Shown here: positions 27,741 through 36,116 of the stretch, piece after piece | How the letters are laid out: each line of letters begins with the position of its first letter | Position numbering within the stretch: the stretch's first letter is position 1 | Origin: CALKJU01 sp046349355 | GTDB lineage: Bacteria > Pseudomonadota > Alphaproteobacteria > Geminicoccales > Geminicoccaceae | DNA length: 64,000 bases | Reading direction: 5' to 3' | NCBI GenBank assembly: GCA_046349355.1 | Contig: JAXMCM010000015.1 | Location: 186,001-250,000 of the forward strand | Notes under the pieces: generated by a model | What the model was told of the DNA's origin: nothing | What the model saw: the letters and a program-made list of their open reading frames with translations, nothing else | Databases searched by the model: none | Program-made: the position numbers and the translations under genes

Positions 27741-28526
27741 TTGCTGCCGGCGCTCGGCCTCGCCCTCCTCGGGCTCTGCGTCGGCAGCTTCCTGACCACC
27801 GTCCGGGCGCGGGCGGCGAGCGGCTTCAGCGGCCTCGCCACCGGCCGGTCGCGCTGCCCGGCCTGCGGCACGACCCTCGCCGCCATCGACCTCGTCCCGG
27901 TGCTCAGCTGGCTGGCACTGCGCGGCCGCTGCCGCCGCTGCCGGGCGCCGATCCCCGCCGCCTATCCGCTGGTCGAGCTGACGGCCGCCGGCATCGGGCT
28001 GGTGGCTGCCCTGGCAGCGGACACGCTGCCGGCCGCGGCAATCCTCGCCATGGTCGGCTGGTGGCTGCTGGCGCTGGCGCTGATCGACCTCGAGACCCTG
28101 CGGCTGCCGGACCTGCTCACGCTGCCGCTGGGCGTCGCCGGCGTCGCGGCATCGCTGCTCGGCCCCGCCGCAGGGCTGGCCGTTCCCTTGCCGCTGTCGT
28201 CGCTGCTCGGGGCGGCACTCGGCGCGGGCATCCTTGCCGCGGTCCGCTGGGGCTACGGCCGCCTGCGCGGCCGCGAGGGTCTGGGGCTGGGCGATGCCAA
28301 GCTCGCCGGTGCCGCCGGTGCCTGGCTGGGTGCCGAGGCGCTGGCCTGGCTGATCCTGCTGGCCAGCCTTGCCGGCCTCGGCCTGGCGCTGGTGCGCCAT
28401 CGCCGCCTGTCGGGCGAGCTCGCTATCCCGTTCGGGCCGCCGCTGGCGCTGGCGTTCTGGCTCCTGCTGCTGGCGGCGCAGCAGCCTCAGCTCTTCGCCG
28501 TCTTCGCCTCCTCGGCGATGCGCTGA
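27741..28526 (+). CDS. gspO: Prepilin peptidase / N-methyltransferase (GspO/PulO-type)
   Basis: A 261-residue A24-family leader peptidase that cleaves and methylates type II pseudopilins. The N-terminal zinc-type cysteine pairs are present (C38/C41 and C63/C66), and the two catalytic aspartates are in LALIDLETLRLPD (D115) and GLGLGDAKL (D184). Seven to eight membrane segments are visible. The start appears to be TTG at 27741, only 4 bp after the gspD stop, so it is translationally coupled to gspD. Its last 40 bp overlap the convergent phosphatase-like gene. Confidence 0.9.
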   Translation: MLPALGLALLGLCVGSFLTTVRARAASGFSGLATGRSRCPACGTTLAAIDLVPVLSWLALRGRCRRCRAPIPAAYPLVELTAAGIGLVAALAADTLPAAAILAMVGWWLLALALIDLETLRLPDLLTLPLGVAGVAASLLGPAAGLAVPLPLSSLLGAALGAGILAAVRWGYGRLRGREGLGLGDAKLAGAAGAWLGAEALAWLILLASLAGLGLALVRHRRLSGELAIPFGPPLALAFWLLLLAAQQPQLFAVFASSAMR

Positions 28527-28939
28527 AGCGTCGGCAGGGCCGGCGCCAGGTCGTAGCCGTAGCTGGCCGCCGCCTGGACGATCTCGGCCAGCGGCCGGCT
28601 GCGCGCCGCCGAGAACGCCCACAGGAAGCAGGACCGGGTTCCCGAGCGGCAATAGGCGAGGAACGGCCCCTCGCCACGGTCGACCGCCCGGCGGAAGGCG
28701 GCGAGGTGATCGGGCATCATCCCGCCCGACGGCACCGGCACCGCGACGTAGGCGAGGCCGGCAGCCCTGGCCGCCGCTTCCGCCTCGGCCGAGCTCAGCT
28801 GGTCGCGGGCCTCGCCGTCCGGCCGGTTGTTGATCACGGTACGCACGCCCAGGGCCTTGGCCGCGGCGAAGTCGGCCTCCTGAAGCTGCGGCGCTACCCA
28901 GAAATCGTCCGCGACCTGGCGGAACTTGCCCGAATCCAT
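28487..28939 (-). CDS. TIGR01244-type phosphatase/sulfurtransferase-like protein
   Basis: A 150-residue protein with the dual-specificity phosphatase-like fold of the beta-lactamase-hydrolase-like (BLH, DUF442/TIGR01244) family. The P-loop AYCRSGTRS puts the nucleophilic cysteine at C97 and the arginine at R102. INNRPDGEA near residues 36-44 is typical. Such domains occur alone or fused to persulfide-dioxygenase-like domains in sulfide metabolism; the stand-alone role is unclear. It lies 10 bp downstream of rpe with GAGGAGAA before its ATG. Confidence 0.85.
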   Translation of the reverse strand: MDSGKFRQVADDFWVAPQLQEADFAAAKALGVRTVINNRPDGEARDQLSSAEAEAAARAAGLAYVAVPVPSGGMMPDHLAAFRRAVDRGEGPFLAYCRSGTRSCFLWAFSAARSRPLAEIVQAAASYGYDLAPALPTLQRIAEEAKTAKS

Positions 28940-28949
28940 GAACTTCTCC

Positions 28950-29606
28950 TCAGGCCATCGGCCGGCAGCGCAGCGTCTCGATGGCGGCAGCGTAGTCCTT
29001 GGTCCCGAACACCGCCGAGCCGGCCACGAGCACGTCGGCACCGGCGGCGACCGCCAGGGGGGCCGTCTCGGGATTGATGCCGCCGTCGACCTGCAGGTGG
29101 ATCGGCCGCCCGCCGATCAGGGCGCGGGCCATGCGGATCTTGTCGACCGCCTGCGGGATGAAGCGCTGCCCGCCGAAGCCGGGATTGACGCTCATCACCA
29201 GGATCAGGTCGACATGGTCGAGCACATGCTCCAGCGTCGACAGCGAGGTCGCCGGATTGAGCACCACGCCCGCCTTCTTGCCGAGCTGGCGGATCGCCTG
29301 CAGCGTCCGGTCGAGATGCGGCCCGGCTTCGACGTGCACCGTCAGCCGGTCGGCGCCGGCGGCGGCGAAGGCGGCCAGGTAGGGATCGACCGGCGCCACC
29401 ATCAGGTGCACGTCGAACGGCTTGGCCGTCCGCCCGCGCACGGCCCGCATCACGTCCGGGCCGAAGCTGATGTTCGGCACGAAGTGCCCGTCCATGATGT
29501 CGACATGGATCCAGTCGGCGCCGGCGCGGTCGACGGCGGCGACCTCGTCGCCCAGGCGGGCGAAGTCGGCGGCGAGGATCGAGGGTGCGATGAGGACGTC
29601 GGTCAT
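28950..29606 (-). CDS. rpe: Ribulose-phosphate 3-epimerase
   Basis: A 218-residue TIM-barrel enzyme that interconverts ribulose 5-phosphate and xylulose 5-phosphate in the pentose phosphate or Calvin pathways. The metal-binding and active-site motifs HVDIMDGHFVPN (about residues 34-45), VHLMV, VMSVNPGFGGQ and VDGGIN are intact. The length matches the family. It is the first gene of a pair with the BLH-type protein. Confidence 0.96.
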   Translation of the reverse strand: MTDVLIAPSILAADFARLGDEVAAVDRAGADWIHVDIMDGHFVPNISFGPDVMRAVRGRTAKPFDVHLMVAPVDPYLAAFAAAGADRLTVHVEAGPHLDRTLQAIRQLGKKAGVVLNPATSLSTLEHVLDHVDLILVMSVNPGFGGQRFIPQAVDKIRMARALIGGRPIHLQVDGGINPETAPLAVAAGADVLVAGSAVFGTKDYAAAIETLRCRPMA

Positions 29607-29718
29607 GGCGTCCGAGTAGCGCGCGGCACCGGCCGCGTCGAGGCTCGTGCAACCGGAGGCTTCAATCCTGCTTCCTGCCCTCGTAAGACGACACGATTAT
29701 CCCCGGCCGAGGTGACCG

Positions 29719-30450
29719 ATGCTCGAGCTCCTGACCAGCTACGAGGTGTGGATCAGCCTGCTCACGCTGACCGCGCTCGAGATCGTGCTGGGCATCGACA
29801 ACCTCATCTTCCTGTCGATCGTCTCCGGCCGCCTGCCGGTGCACCAGCAGCGCATCGCCCGGCAGATCGGCCTGGCGCTGGCCCTGCTCGGCCGCATCGC
29901 GCTGCTGTTCTCGCTGACCTGGCTCATCGGCCTCACCGAGCCGATCGCCGACATCATGGGCTTCGCCCTCTCCTGGCGCGACGTGGTGCTGATCGGCGGC
30001 GGCCTGTTCCTGCTGGTCAAGGGGACGATGGAGACCCACCACATGCTCGAGGGCCACGAGGAAGGCGCGGGCGTCGGCACCATCACCTTCGCCTCGGCCA
30101 TCACCCAGATCGTGTTCCTCGACATCGTCTTCGCGCTGGACAGCATCATCACCGCCGTCGGCATGTCCGACCACCTGCCGGTGATGATCGCCGCCGTCGT
30201 CATCGCCATGATCGTGATGCTGGTCGCCGCCAACCCGGTCGGCGACTTCGTCAACGCGCACCCCACCGTGAAGATGCTGGCGCTGTCCTTCCTGCTGCTG
30301 GTCGGCGTGGCGCTGATCGCCGACGGCCTGCACTTCCACATCCCGCGCGGCTACCTCTACTTCGCCATTGCCTTCTCGGCAGCCGTCGAGGCCCTGAACC
30401 TGCTGGCGTCCCGCGCCCGCAAGAAACGGGCGGGCGGCGCCGGTCATTGA
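29719..30450 (+). CDS. TerC-family integral membrane protein
   Basis: A 243-residue membrane protein of the TerC family with seven or so hydrophobic segments. The two signature acidic motifs EIVLGIDNLIFLSI (about residues 20-33) and DIVFALDSIITAVG (about 135-148) are present; their aspartates are thought to bind metal. TerC proteins export or buffer Mn2+ and other metals and assist exoenzyme metallation in some bacteria. GAGGTGACC precedes the ATG. The next gene is a CorA/ZntB-type metal transporter on the same strand, a plausible metal-homeostasis pairing. Confidence 0.92.
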   Translation: MLELLTSYEVWISLLTLTALEIVLGIDNLIFLSIVSGRLPVHQQRIARQIGLALALLGRIALLFSLTWLIGLTEPIADIMGFALSWRDVVLIGGGLFLLVKGTMETHHMLEGHEEGAGVGTITFASAITQIVFLDIVFALDSIITAVGMSDHLPVMIAAVVIAMIVMLVAANPVGDFVNAHPTVKMLALSFLLLVGVALIADGLHFHIPRGYLYFAIAFSAAVEALNLLASRARKKRAGGAGH

Positions 30451-30544
30451 GGCAGCGGCGGCAGGACCCGGGCCTGCCGCCGGACTCGGCGCCGTCACCG
30501 CTTCGCTGGTAGGCTGGCGCATCGCGCGGAACGCGGAGATGGCG

Positions 30545-31549
30545 ATGTCCGAGCCGCAGCAGCTCCTCTATGGCGTGGCCCCCGGCCTGCGCTTCGCCGT
30601 CGTGTTCGACGGTCGCGGCGGCTGCCGGGAGCTCGACTGGGACCGCGTGCGCGACTGGCGGCCGGAGCAGGGGACCCTCTGGATCCATCTCGAGCGCGAC
30701 GCCCGCGAGGCGCAGGCCTGGCTGCTCGAGGACAGCGGCCTCGACCGCGACACCGTCCGCGCCCTGCTCGCCGAGGAGTCCCGGCCGCGCGTCGAGTGCG
30801 CCGAGGACTCGCTCCTGGTCTTCCTGCGCGGCGTCAACCGCAACGCCGCCGACGACCCGGTCGACCTCGTGCCGATCCACCTCTGGGCCAGCCCGCAGCG
30901 CGTGATCTCGCTGCGCGATCGCGACCACTACCTGCTGGCGCTGCGCGACATCCGCCAGGCGCTGGAGGCCGGCCGCGGCCCGCGCAGCGTCGGCGAGCTG
31001 CTGGTCCGCATCGCCGAGAAGGTGATGAAGTACGTCGAGCCGATCGTCGAGGAGCTCGACGAGGAGTGCGACCGGCTCGACCACCAGAGCCATGCCGACA
31101 TGTCGCGCGACTGGCGCAGTGCCCTGGGCGACCTGCGCCGCGACGCCATCGGCCTGCGCCGCTACCTCGCCCCGCAGCGCGAGGCGCTCTACCGGCTGCA
31201 GGTCGAGGAGGTGGTGTGGCTCAGCCGCGGCGACCGCGTCGGCCTGCGCGAGATCACCGACCGCACCGTCCGCTTCGTCGAGAGCCTCGACGTCATCCGC
31301 GACCGCGCCACCCTGCTGCACGAGGACCTGACCGCACAGATCTCCGAGCGGATCTCGCAGACCTCGAACCGGCTGACGGCGCTGGCCGCGGTGCTGCTGC
31401 CGCCCAGCCTGGTCGCCGGCCTGTTCGGCATGAACGTCGACGGCGTGCCGGGCGGCGGCCACAGCCACGGCTTCTGGATCATCTCGGCGCTGCTGATCCT
31501 GCTGATGGTGGCGGAGGTCTGGCTGCTGCGCCGGCTGAAATGGATCTGA
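30545..31549 (+). CDS. zntB: CorA-family transporter, ZntB-like
   Basis: A protein of about 334 residues of the CorA family, ZntB subgroup, which moves Zn2+ in E. coli-type homologues. A long cytoplasmic domain with helical stalk is followed by two C-terminal transmembrane helices. The GMN signature is at the end of TM1 (LFGMNVDGVPG), where CorA has GMNFEHMPE. I prefer the ATG at 30545 because GCGGAG lies 6 bp upstream; the in-frame ATG at 30539 would touch it. Confidence 0.88.
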   Translation: MSEPQQLLYGVAPGLRFAVVFDGRGGCRELDWDRVRDWRPEQGTLWIHLERDAREAQAWLLEDSGLDRDTVRALLAEESRPRVECAEDSLLVFLRGVNRNAADDPVDLVPIHLWASPQRVISLRDRDHYLLALRDIRQALEAGRGPRSVGELLVRIAEKVMKYVEPIVEELDEECDRLDHQSHADMSRDWRSALGDLRRDAIGLRRYLAPQREALYRLQVEEVVWLSRGDRVGLREITDRTVRFVESLDVIRDRATLLHEDLTAQISERISQTSNRLTALAAVLLPPSLVAGLFGMNVDGVPGGGHSHGFWIISALLILLMVAEVWLLRRLKWI

Positions 31550-31553
31550 GCGG

Positions 31554-32522
31554 TCAGGTCGGCAGCTTGCGGTCGGCCCGGCCGCTGCGCTTGGCCTCGA
31601 TGACGTCCCAGATCTCGGCCTCGAGCGACACGCCGTCGAAGCGGTCGATCTCCTGCAGGCCGGTCGGCGAGGTGACGTTGATCTCGGTGAGGTAGTCGCC
31701 GATCACGTCGATGCCGACGAAGATCAGCCCGCTGCGCTCGAGCGCCGGGCCGATCGCCTCGCAGATCTCGTGGTCGCGGCGGGTCAGCGTCGCCTTCTCG
31801 GCCCGGCCGCCGACATGCAGGTTGGCGCGCGTCTCGTCGGACGCCGGCACCCGGTTCACCGCCCCGCGCGGCTTGCCGTCGATCAGGATGATGCGCTTGT
31901 CGCCGGCCCGGATCTCCGGGATGTAGCGCTGCACCATCAGCGGCTCGTTGAGGAAGCGGCCGAACAGCTCGAGCAGGCTGCCGAGGTTGGTGTCGCCCGG
32001 CTGGATGCGGAACACGCCGGCCCCGCCGTTGCCGTAGATCGGCTTGACGATGATGTCCTTGTGCTCGCGGCGGAACGCCTTGACCTCCTCGGCGTCGTAG
32101 GTGATCAGCGTCGGCGGCATCAGCTCCTGGAACTGGGTGACGAACAGCTTCTCCGGCGCGTTGCGCACGCTGTCGGGGTCGTTGACCACCAGCGTCGCCG
32201 GGTGGACCCGGTCGAGCAGGTGCGTCGCCGAGATGTAGGCGAGGTCGAACGGCGGATCCTGGCGCATCAGGATGACGTCGACGGCGGCGAGGTCGATGAT
32301 CTCCGGCGCCCCGAAGCTGACGTGGTTGCCCTTCTCGCGCCGCACCTGGAAGGGGCGCGCCTTCGCGTGCACCCGGCCCTGGTGGTAGCTCAGGTTGCGC
32401 GGCAGGTAGTGGTACAGCCCGTGGCCGCGCCGCTGTGCCTCGAGCGCCAGCACGAAGGTGCTGTCGGCGTCGATGTTGACGCTCTCCAGCGGGTCCATCT
32501 GGATGGCGACGGCGAGCGACAT
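31554..32522 (-). CDS. gshB: Glutathione synthase
   Basis: A 322-residue ATP-grasp ligase that joins gamma-glutamylcysteine and glycine. The N-terminal PreATP-grasp domain begins MSLAVAIQMDPLESVNIDADSTF, typical of GshB. ATP-grasp motifs follow: DIIVKPIYGNGGAGVFRI, PEIRAGDKRIILIDGKP and the C-terminal INVTSPTGLQEIDRFDG. Its 3' end abuts the zntB stop (4 bp apart, convergent). It diverges from the HIT gene. Confidence 0.96.
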   Translation of the reverse strand: MSLAVAIQMDPLESVNIDADSTFVLALEAQRRGHGLYHYLPRNLSYHQGRVHAKARPFQVRREKGNHVSFGAPEIIDLAAVDVILMRQDPPFDLAYISATHLLDRVHPATLVVNDPDSVRNAPEKLFVTQFQELMPPTLITYDAEEVKAFRREHKDIIVKPIYGNGGAGVFRIQPGDTNLGSLLELFGRFLNEPLMVQRYIPEIRAGDKRIILIDGKPRGAVNRVPASDETRANLHVGGRAEKATLTRRDHEICEAIGPALERSGLIFVGIDVIGDYLTEINVTSPTGLQEIDRFDGVSLEAEIWDVIEAKRSGRADRKLPT

Positions 32523-32632
32523 GGCGGCTCCTGCGGGGCGCGGGTGCCCGACCTTGTGGCAGAGGGGCGGAGGCTTGACAACCGAACCGCCCGGACGGCC
32601 AACGGTGCCGGTCCGCCAGCGAGGAGCCCGCC

Positions 32633-33004
32633 TTGGCCTACGATCCGTCGAACATCTTCGCCCGCATCCTGCGCGGCGAGATCCCCTGCAGGAAGGTCTA
32701 CGAGGACGACTGGGCGCTGGCCTTCCACGACATCAACCCGCAGGCCCCGGTCCACGTCCTGGTCATCCCCAAGGGTTCCTACGTCTCCTCCCAGGACTTC
32801 GGCGAGACCGCGAGCGACGCCGAGATCGCCGGCTTCTTCCGCGCCGTCTCGACCGTCGCGGCGCAGCTGGGCCTGCCGGCCGACGGCTACCGCATCCTCG
32901 CCAACACCGGCCTGCACGGGCACCAGGAGGTGCCGCACTTCCACATCCACCTGTTCGGCGGCGCCCCGCTCGGCCGGATGATCCGCAAGGTCGAGCCGGC
33001 CTAG
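32633..33004 (+). CDS. HIT-family (HINT-like) nucleotide-binding protein
   Basis: A 123-residue histidine-triad protein, probably a purine nucleoside phosphoramidase of the HINT branch. The triad HFHIHLF spans residues 102-108, and the N-terminal NIFARILRGEIPCRKVYED is family-typical. The start is TTG at 32633 with GAGGAG 6 bp upstream. The length matches HINT proteins. Confidence 0.94.
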   Translation: MAYDPSNIFARILRGEIPCRKVYEDDWALAFHDINPQAPVHVLVIPKGSYVSSQDFGETASDAEIAGFFRAVSTVAAQLGLPADGYRILANTGLHGHQEVPHFHIHLFGGAPLGRMIRKVEPA

Positions 33005-33020
33005 CCGGCCCGCCGCAGGC

Positions 33021-33143
33021 TCAGCCCGCCGGTTGCGCCTGCCGCTGCTTCTGCAGGGCCTCCTGCTCGGCCGTGGTGCTGGGCAGGCCCAGGGCGCAGG
33101 CACCCAGGGCCAGCAGCGTCAGGAGGGCGAGGATCGGGCGCAA
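33021..33143 (-). CDS. Very small predicted lipoprotein (40 residues)
   Basis: A 40-residue frame starting with TTG at 33143 and preceded by GGGAG about 8 bp upstream. The translation begins MRPILALLTLLALGAC, a textbook lipoprotein signal with lipobox LGAC (cysteine at residue 16), and continues with a short Gln/Ala-rich tail (EQEALQKQRQAQ). It lies 15 bp downstream of the 5'-nucleotidase gene on the same strand, so it is probably translated from the same mRNA. The mature peptide would have only about 25 residues. Function unknown; small entericidin-like or lysis-like lipoproteins look similar. Confidence 0.55.
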   Translation of the reverse strand: MRPILALLTLLALGACALGLPSTTAEQEALQKQRQAQPAG

Positions 33144-33158
33144 GGCATCGTCTCCCGC

Positions 33159-34673
33159 TCAGTTCAGCCGGGTGATGCGGCCCTCGACGGCCGGCGCCAC
33201 CGAGCCCTTGGCGGCGATCCAGTCCATCACCTGCGACGCCATCAGCTTCGCACCCGACGGGTCGATCAGGGCGATGGTCCGGGTCAGCGGCGCGTAGCCG
33301 TCGCCACCGCCGAAGATGTAGTCGTTGGCGGCCAGCTTGTAGACCTTGGCCGGATCGAGCGGGGCGCCGCCGATCTCGACCTTGACGATCCGGCTGCCTG
33401 CCGGCCGCGCCGCGTCGTAGGTGTAGGTCATGCCCGACACCTGCGGGAACCGGCCCGCCTTGTCCTCGACCTGCGAGACGCCGTTCTCGAGCGCCGCCAG
33501 CAGGTCGGCACCGTTGATCTCGAGCAGCACGGTGACGTTGCCGAACGGCAGCTCGCTGAGCACGTCCTTGCGGGTCAGCGTGGTCCCGGCGTCGTACACC
33601 TTGTCGCCGCGGATGCCGCCGCCGTTGACGATGGCGACGTCGGCCCCGACCGTCTCGCGGATCGCGTCGGCGATCAGGTTGCCCATGTTGCTCTCGCGGG
33701 TGCGCACCGACTCGCGGGTGCTGTCGAGGGCCACGGCGGTGGTCCCGACCGGCTGGCCGAGCTCGGCGTCGAGCTTGGCGTTGTAGCCGTCGATCTTGGC
33801 CTGGATGGTCGGCTCCGGGGTCACCCCGGCGGTCGGCACGAAGCGCCAGCCCGGCGCCCAGACGACGACCTCCTTGTCCTTCTTCATCACCCGGTCGAGG
33901 GTGATGTCGACGGCCGCGAGGAAATGCGCGTCCGAGCCCGCCTTCACCAGCAGCTTGCCGCCCTCGTAGAAGGTGATGGCGTCGTGGTCGTGGCCGCCGA
34001 GCGCGATGTCGATGCCGGGCACGCTCTGCAGCAGCAGCCGGTCGTCGGCGAGGTCCTGGTGGGTCAGCGCCACGATCAGGTCCGCCCCCTGGCCCTTCAG
34101 CGCCTCGACCGCCGCCGCGGCCGCCGCCGGGACCGGCGCGAAGCGGGTCTCGTAGCCGGGCGACGACAGGTCGATGGTGTCGGCGGTCAAGAGGCCGAGG
34201 AAGCCGATCTTGTAGCCGCCCTTCTCGATCAGCGCCGTGCCCTGCATCGGCTTGAGGACGTTGCCGTCCTTGCCCAGCACGTTGGCGGCGAGCCACGGGA
34301 ACTTCGATTCGCCCATGCGCTGCGCTGCGACCTCGGGGCCGAAGTCGAACTCGTGGTTGCCGGCCACCGCCACGTCGGTGCCGAGGTCGTTGTAGAGGTC
34401 GATCATCTGGGCGCCCTTGGTGACGCCCGACATCAGCGACGGCGAGATCAGGTCGCCGCCGAAGGTGGTGATGGTGTTGGGGTTGGCCGCCCGCTCGCGG
34501 TCGAGCAGCGTCTTCAGCGGGCCGAGCCCGCCCTTACCGTCCTTGGGCGAGATCTCGTAGACGTCGTTGGTGTGCAGGAAGGTGATGGTCACCGGCTCGG
34601 CGAACGCCGCACCGCCGGCCAGCACCGCCGAGAGGACGAGCGCCGTCGCCGCCGTCCGTTCGCGCAACCTCAT
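33159..34673 (-). CDS. Periplasmic 5'-nucleotidase / UshA-family metallophosphoesterase
   Basis: A 504-residue exported enzyme that hydrolyses nucleotides or related phosphoesters. The signal peptide covers about residues 1-25 (ending AAFAE). The metallophosphatase domain shows FLHTNDVYEI, TFGGDLISPS, VAGNHEFDFG, VALTHQD and GGHDHD. The C-terminal 5_nucleotid_C domain shows ESNMGNLIADAIRE, NGGGIRGDK and FGGGDGYAPL. I chose the ATG at 34673 because the signal peptide starts there; the frame extends 18 codons upstream. AGAGG precedes it. Confidence 0.93.
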   Translation of the reverse strand: MRLRERTAATALVLSAVLAGGAAFAEPVTITFLHTNDVYEISPKDGKGGLGPLKTLLDRERAANPNTITTFGGDLISPSLMSGVTKGAQMIDLYNDLGTDVAVAGNHEFDFGPEVAAQRMGESKFPWLAANVLGKDGNVLKPMQGTALIEKGGYKIGFLGLLTADTIDLSSPGYETRFAPVPAAAAAAVEALKGQGADLIVALTHQDLADDRLLLQSVPGIDIALGGHDHDAITFYEGGKLLVKAGSDAHFLAAVDITLDRVMKKDKEVVVWAPGWRFVPTAGVTPEPTIQAKIDGYNAKLDAELGQPVGTTAVALDSTRESVRTRESNMGNLIADAIRETVGADVAIVNGGGIRGDKVYDAGTTLTRKDVLSELPFGNVTVLLEINGADLLAALENGVSQVEDKAGRFPQVSGMTYTYDAARPAGSRIVKVEIGGAPLDPAKVYKLAANDYIFGGGDGYAPLTRTIALIDPSGAKLMASQVMDWIAAKGSVAPAVEGRITRLN

Positions 34674-34742
34674 GTCCTGCCTCTCCGCTGGAGCCTCGCT
34701 GTCCCTACCTCTACCACGGCGCGTCACCGCGCCAAGCCGGGC

Positions 34743-35012
34743 TCACATCATGCCCAGCGCGTTCTTGTAGATCTCCAGCAGCTCCTCCTGCTCGCTGCGG
34801 TCGGCCGGCTTCATCCGCCGCAGCTTGAGCACCTGCCGCAGCGTCTTGATGTCGAAGCCCTCGCCCTTGGCCTCGGCGAAGACGTCCTTGATCTGCTCGG
34901 CGACGTCGCGCTTCTCGTCCTCCAGCCGCTCGAGCCGCTCGACGAAGCTGCGCAGCCGGTCGGCCGCCACACCTTCCGCTCCCGTCGCTTCCGTCGCCTG
35001 CTTCTCCGCCAT
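34743..35012 (-). CDS. gapR: GapR-family DNA-binding protein (DUF2312)
   Basis: An 89-residue, coiled-coil-rich protein of the DUF2312 family, typified by Caulobacter GapR, which encircles overtwisted DNA and assists replication and transcription. The family core LRSFVERLERLEDEKRDVAEQIKDVF and FDIKTLRQVLKLRRM is intact. This family is essentially restricted to Alphaproteobacteria and supports the taxonomic placement of the window. Confidence 0.92.
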   Translation of the reverse strand: MAEKQATEATGAEGVAADRLRSFVERLERLEDEKRDVAEQIKDVFAEAKGEGFDIKTLRQVLKLRRMKPADRSEQEELLEIYKNALGMM

Positions 35013-35172
35013 CCGCGCCGTTCCCTTGCGTTGCTGCCACCGGGCGGCGGTTCTAGGGCCGGACCGGGCGCCGTGGCCAGAGGGGGAGCGCTTTGGCCCA
35101 TGCCGGCCTCGCGATGTGCGCTCTTGGCCAGTCGCGACGGCCACCCCGCTCCTGACGCCGGCGAATGTCCGA

Positions 35173-35357
35173 GCCGATCCGCGCAACACCGGCTGGTCGC
35201 GCAGCCCGGTCGTCACGTGTCAATCTGGCCGGCGTGGCGAAAGCGACCGGCGACCGGGCCACCGCAATGGCCAGCTATGGAAAGGCGCTGACCATCGCCA
35301 CGGCGCTGGCCGCTTCCGGCAGCCTCATTGCGGCCAATGCCCGGATAGGGACGACCT
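35173..35357 (+). pseudogene. Remnant of a TPR-protein C-terminus (left copy)
   Basis: The translation ADPRNTGW, then VNLAGVAKATGDRATAMASYGKALTIATALAASG, matches the last repeat of the TPR arrays found in bacterial TPR and NACHT/TIR-TPR proteins. No start, no upstream repeats and a local frame break (the GW-SR-PVVT junction) mark it as a leftover. A longer, better preserved version of the same tail lies at 37986-38463. Both are followed by the same five-unit repeat element. Confidence 0.6.
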
Positions 35358-35506
35358 GAGGGGCCGGACTGCGGTGTCGGATCGCCCGAACTCGGATTGA
35401 ATTCCTAGTCGTGTTCTGGCAGTATCGACGGTTCGGATCGCGACGACGGCCGGGGCTGAAGACTTCGAGCGGCGGCCTAGCCACGGACAGGCGGCGACAC
35501 CTCGCG

Positions 35507-35940
35507 ACCGAACGAACCCAAGAAGGCATTTCGGCCATGATTTCAGAATGTTACGGCCATGCCGCGCGGTTGCGGCGCGCCGGATTGCAGGCCGGCAGCC
35601 GAGCGAACCCGGCAAACGGAATCTCGTTGGTTTCCAGTCACTTGAAGCGTCCCTGGACAGACAGGAATCGGCGAACTGTAGCCCGCGAGGCTCGGCAGAA
35701 CCGATGCCGAGCGAACCCGGAACGAGGAATCCTCTTGTTTTCCAGAGGTTTGGCGGAAGGTGGCCGAAGAGGGAGCTGCCGAACCGAACGAACCCGGGAA
35801 GCTGTTTTTCCCTTCGATTCAACGGCTTGCGTCATCCGCTCCGGGACCGCATGGCGGGATGGCCCCGCCGCGAGCCCGCAGGCGAGCGAACCGAACGAAC
35901 CCGGGAAGGCAAAAAGCCCTTGTTCCCAATCCCTTGACGG
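35507..35940. repeat. Five-unit interspersed repeat element, copy A
   Basis: Five imperfect units of about 50 bp start at 35507, 35598, 35706, 35783 and 35890. Each begins with RCCGARCGAACCC and a short G/A run, and most continue with a GG...TTGTTTTCC-like segment ending near CTTGA. The spacings are about 91, 108, 77 and 107 bp. The region is non-coding in all frames as far as I can see. A second set with nearly the same spacing occurs at 38579-39010. I do not recognise the family. Confidence 0.6.
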
Positions 35941-36116
35941 CTCGGCGCCGGTCGATGCCGCGGCATGGGCCACGCCGGAATGACGCTGCACATGACGAAA
36001 CGCTTGCGCACTTGCGGCCTGGCCGTATTCTGGAAGGTTAGCCCGATGGCAGCGCTGCCGCGGGCCCTGATCGTGTCGGCGGCCCGGGTCGGGTCTCGCC
36101 GACCGCCTGCAGGCTG

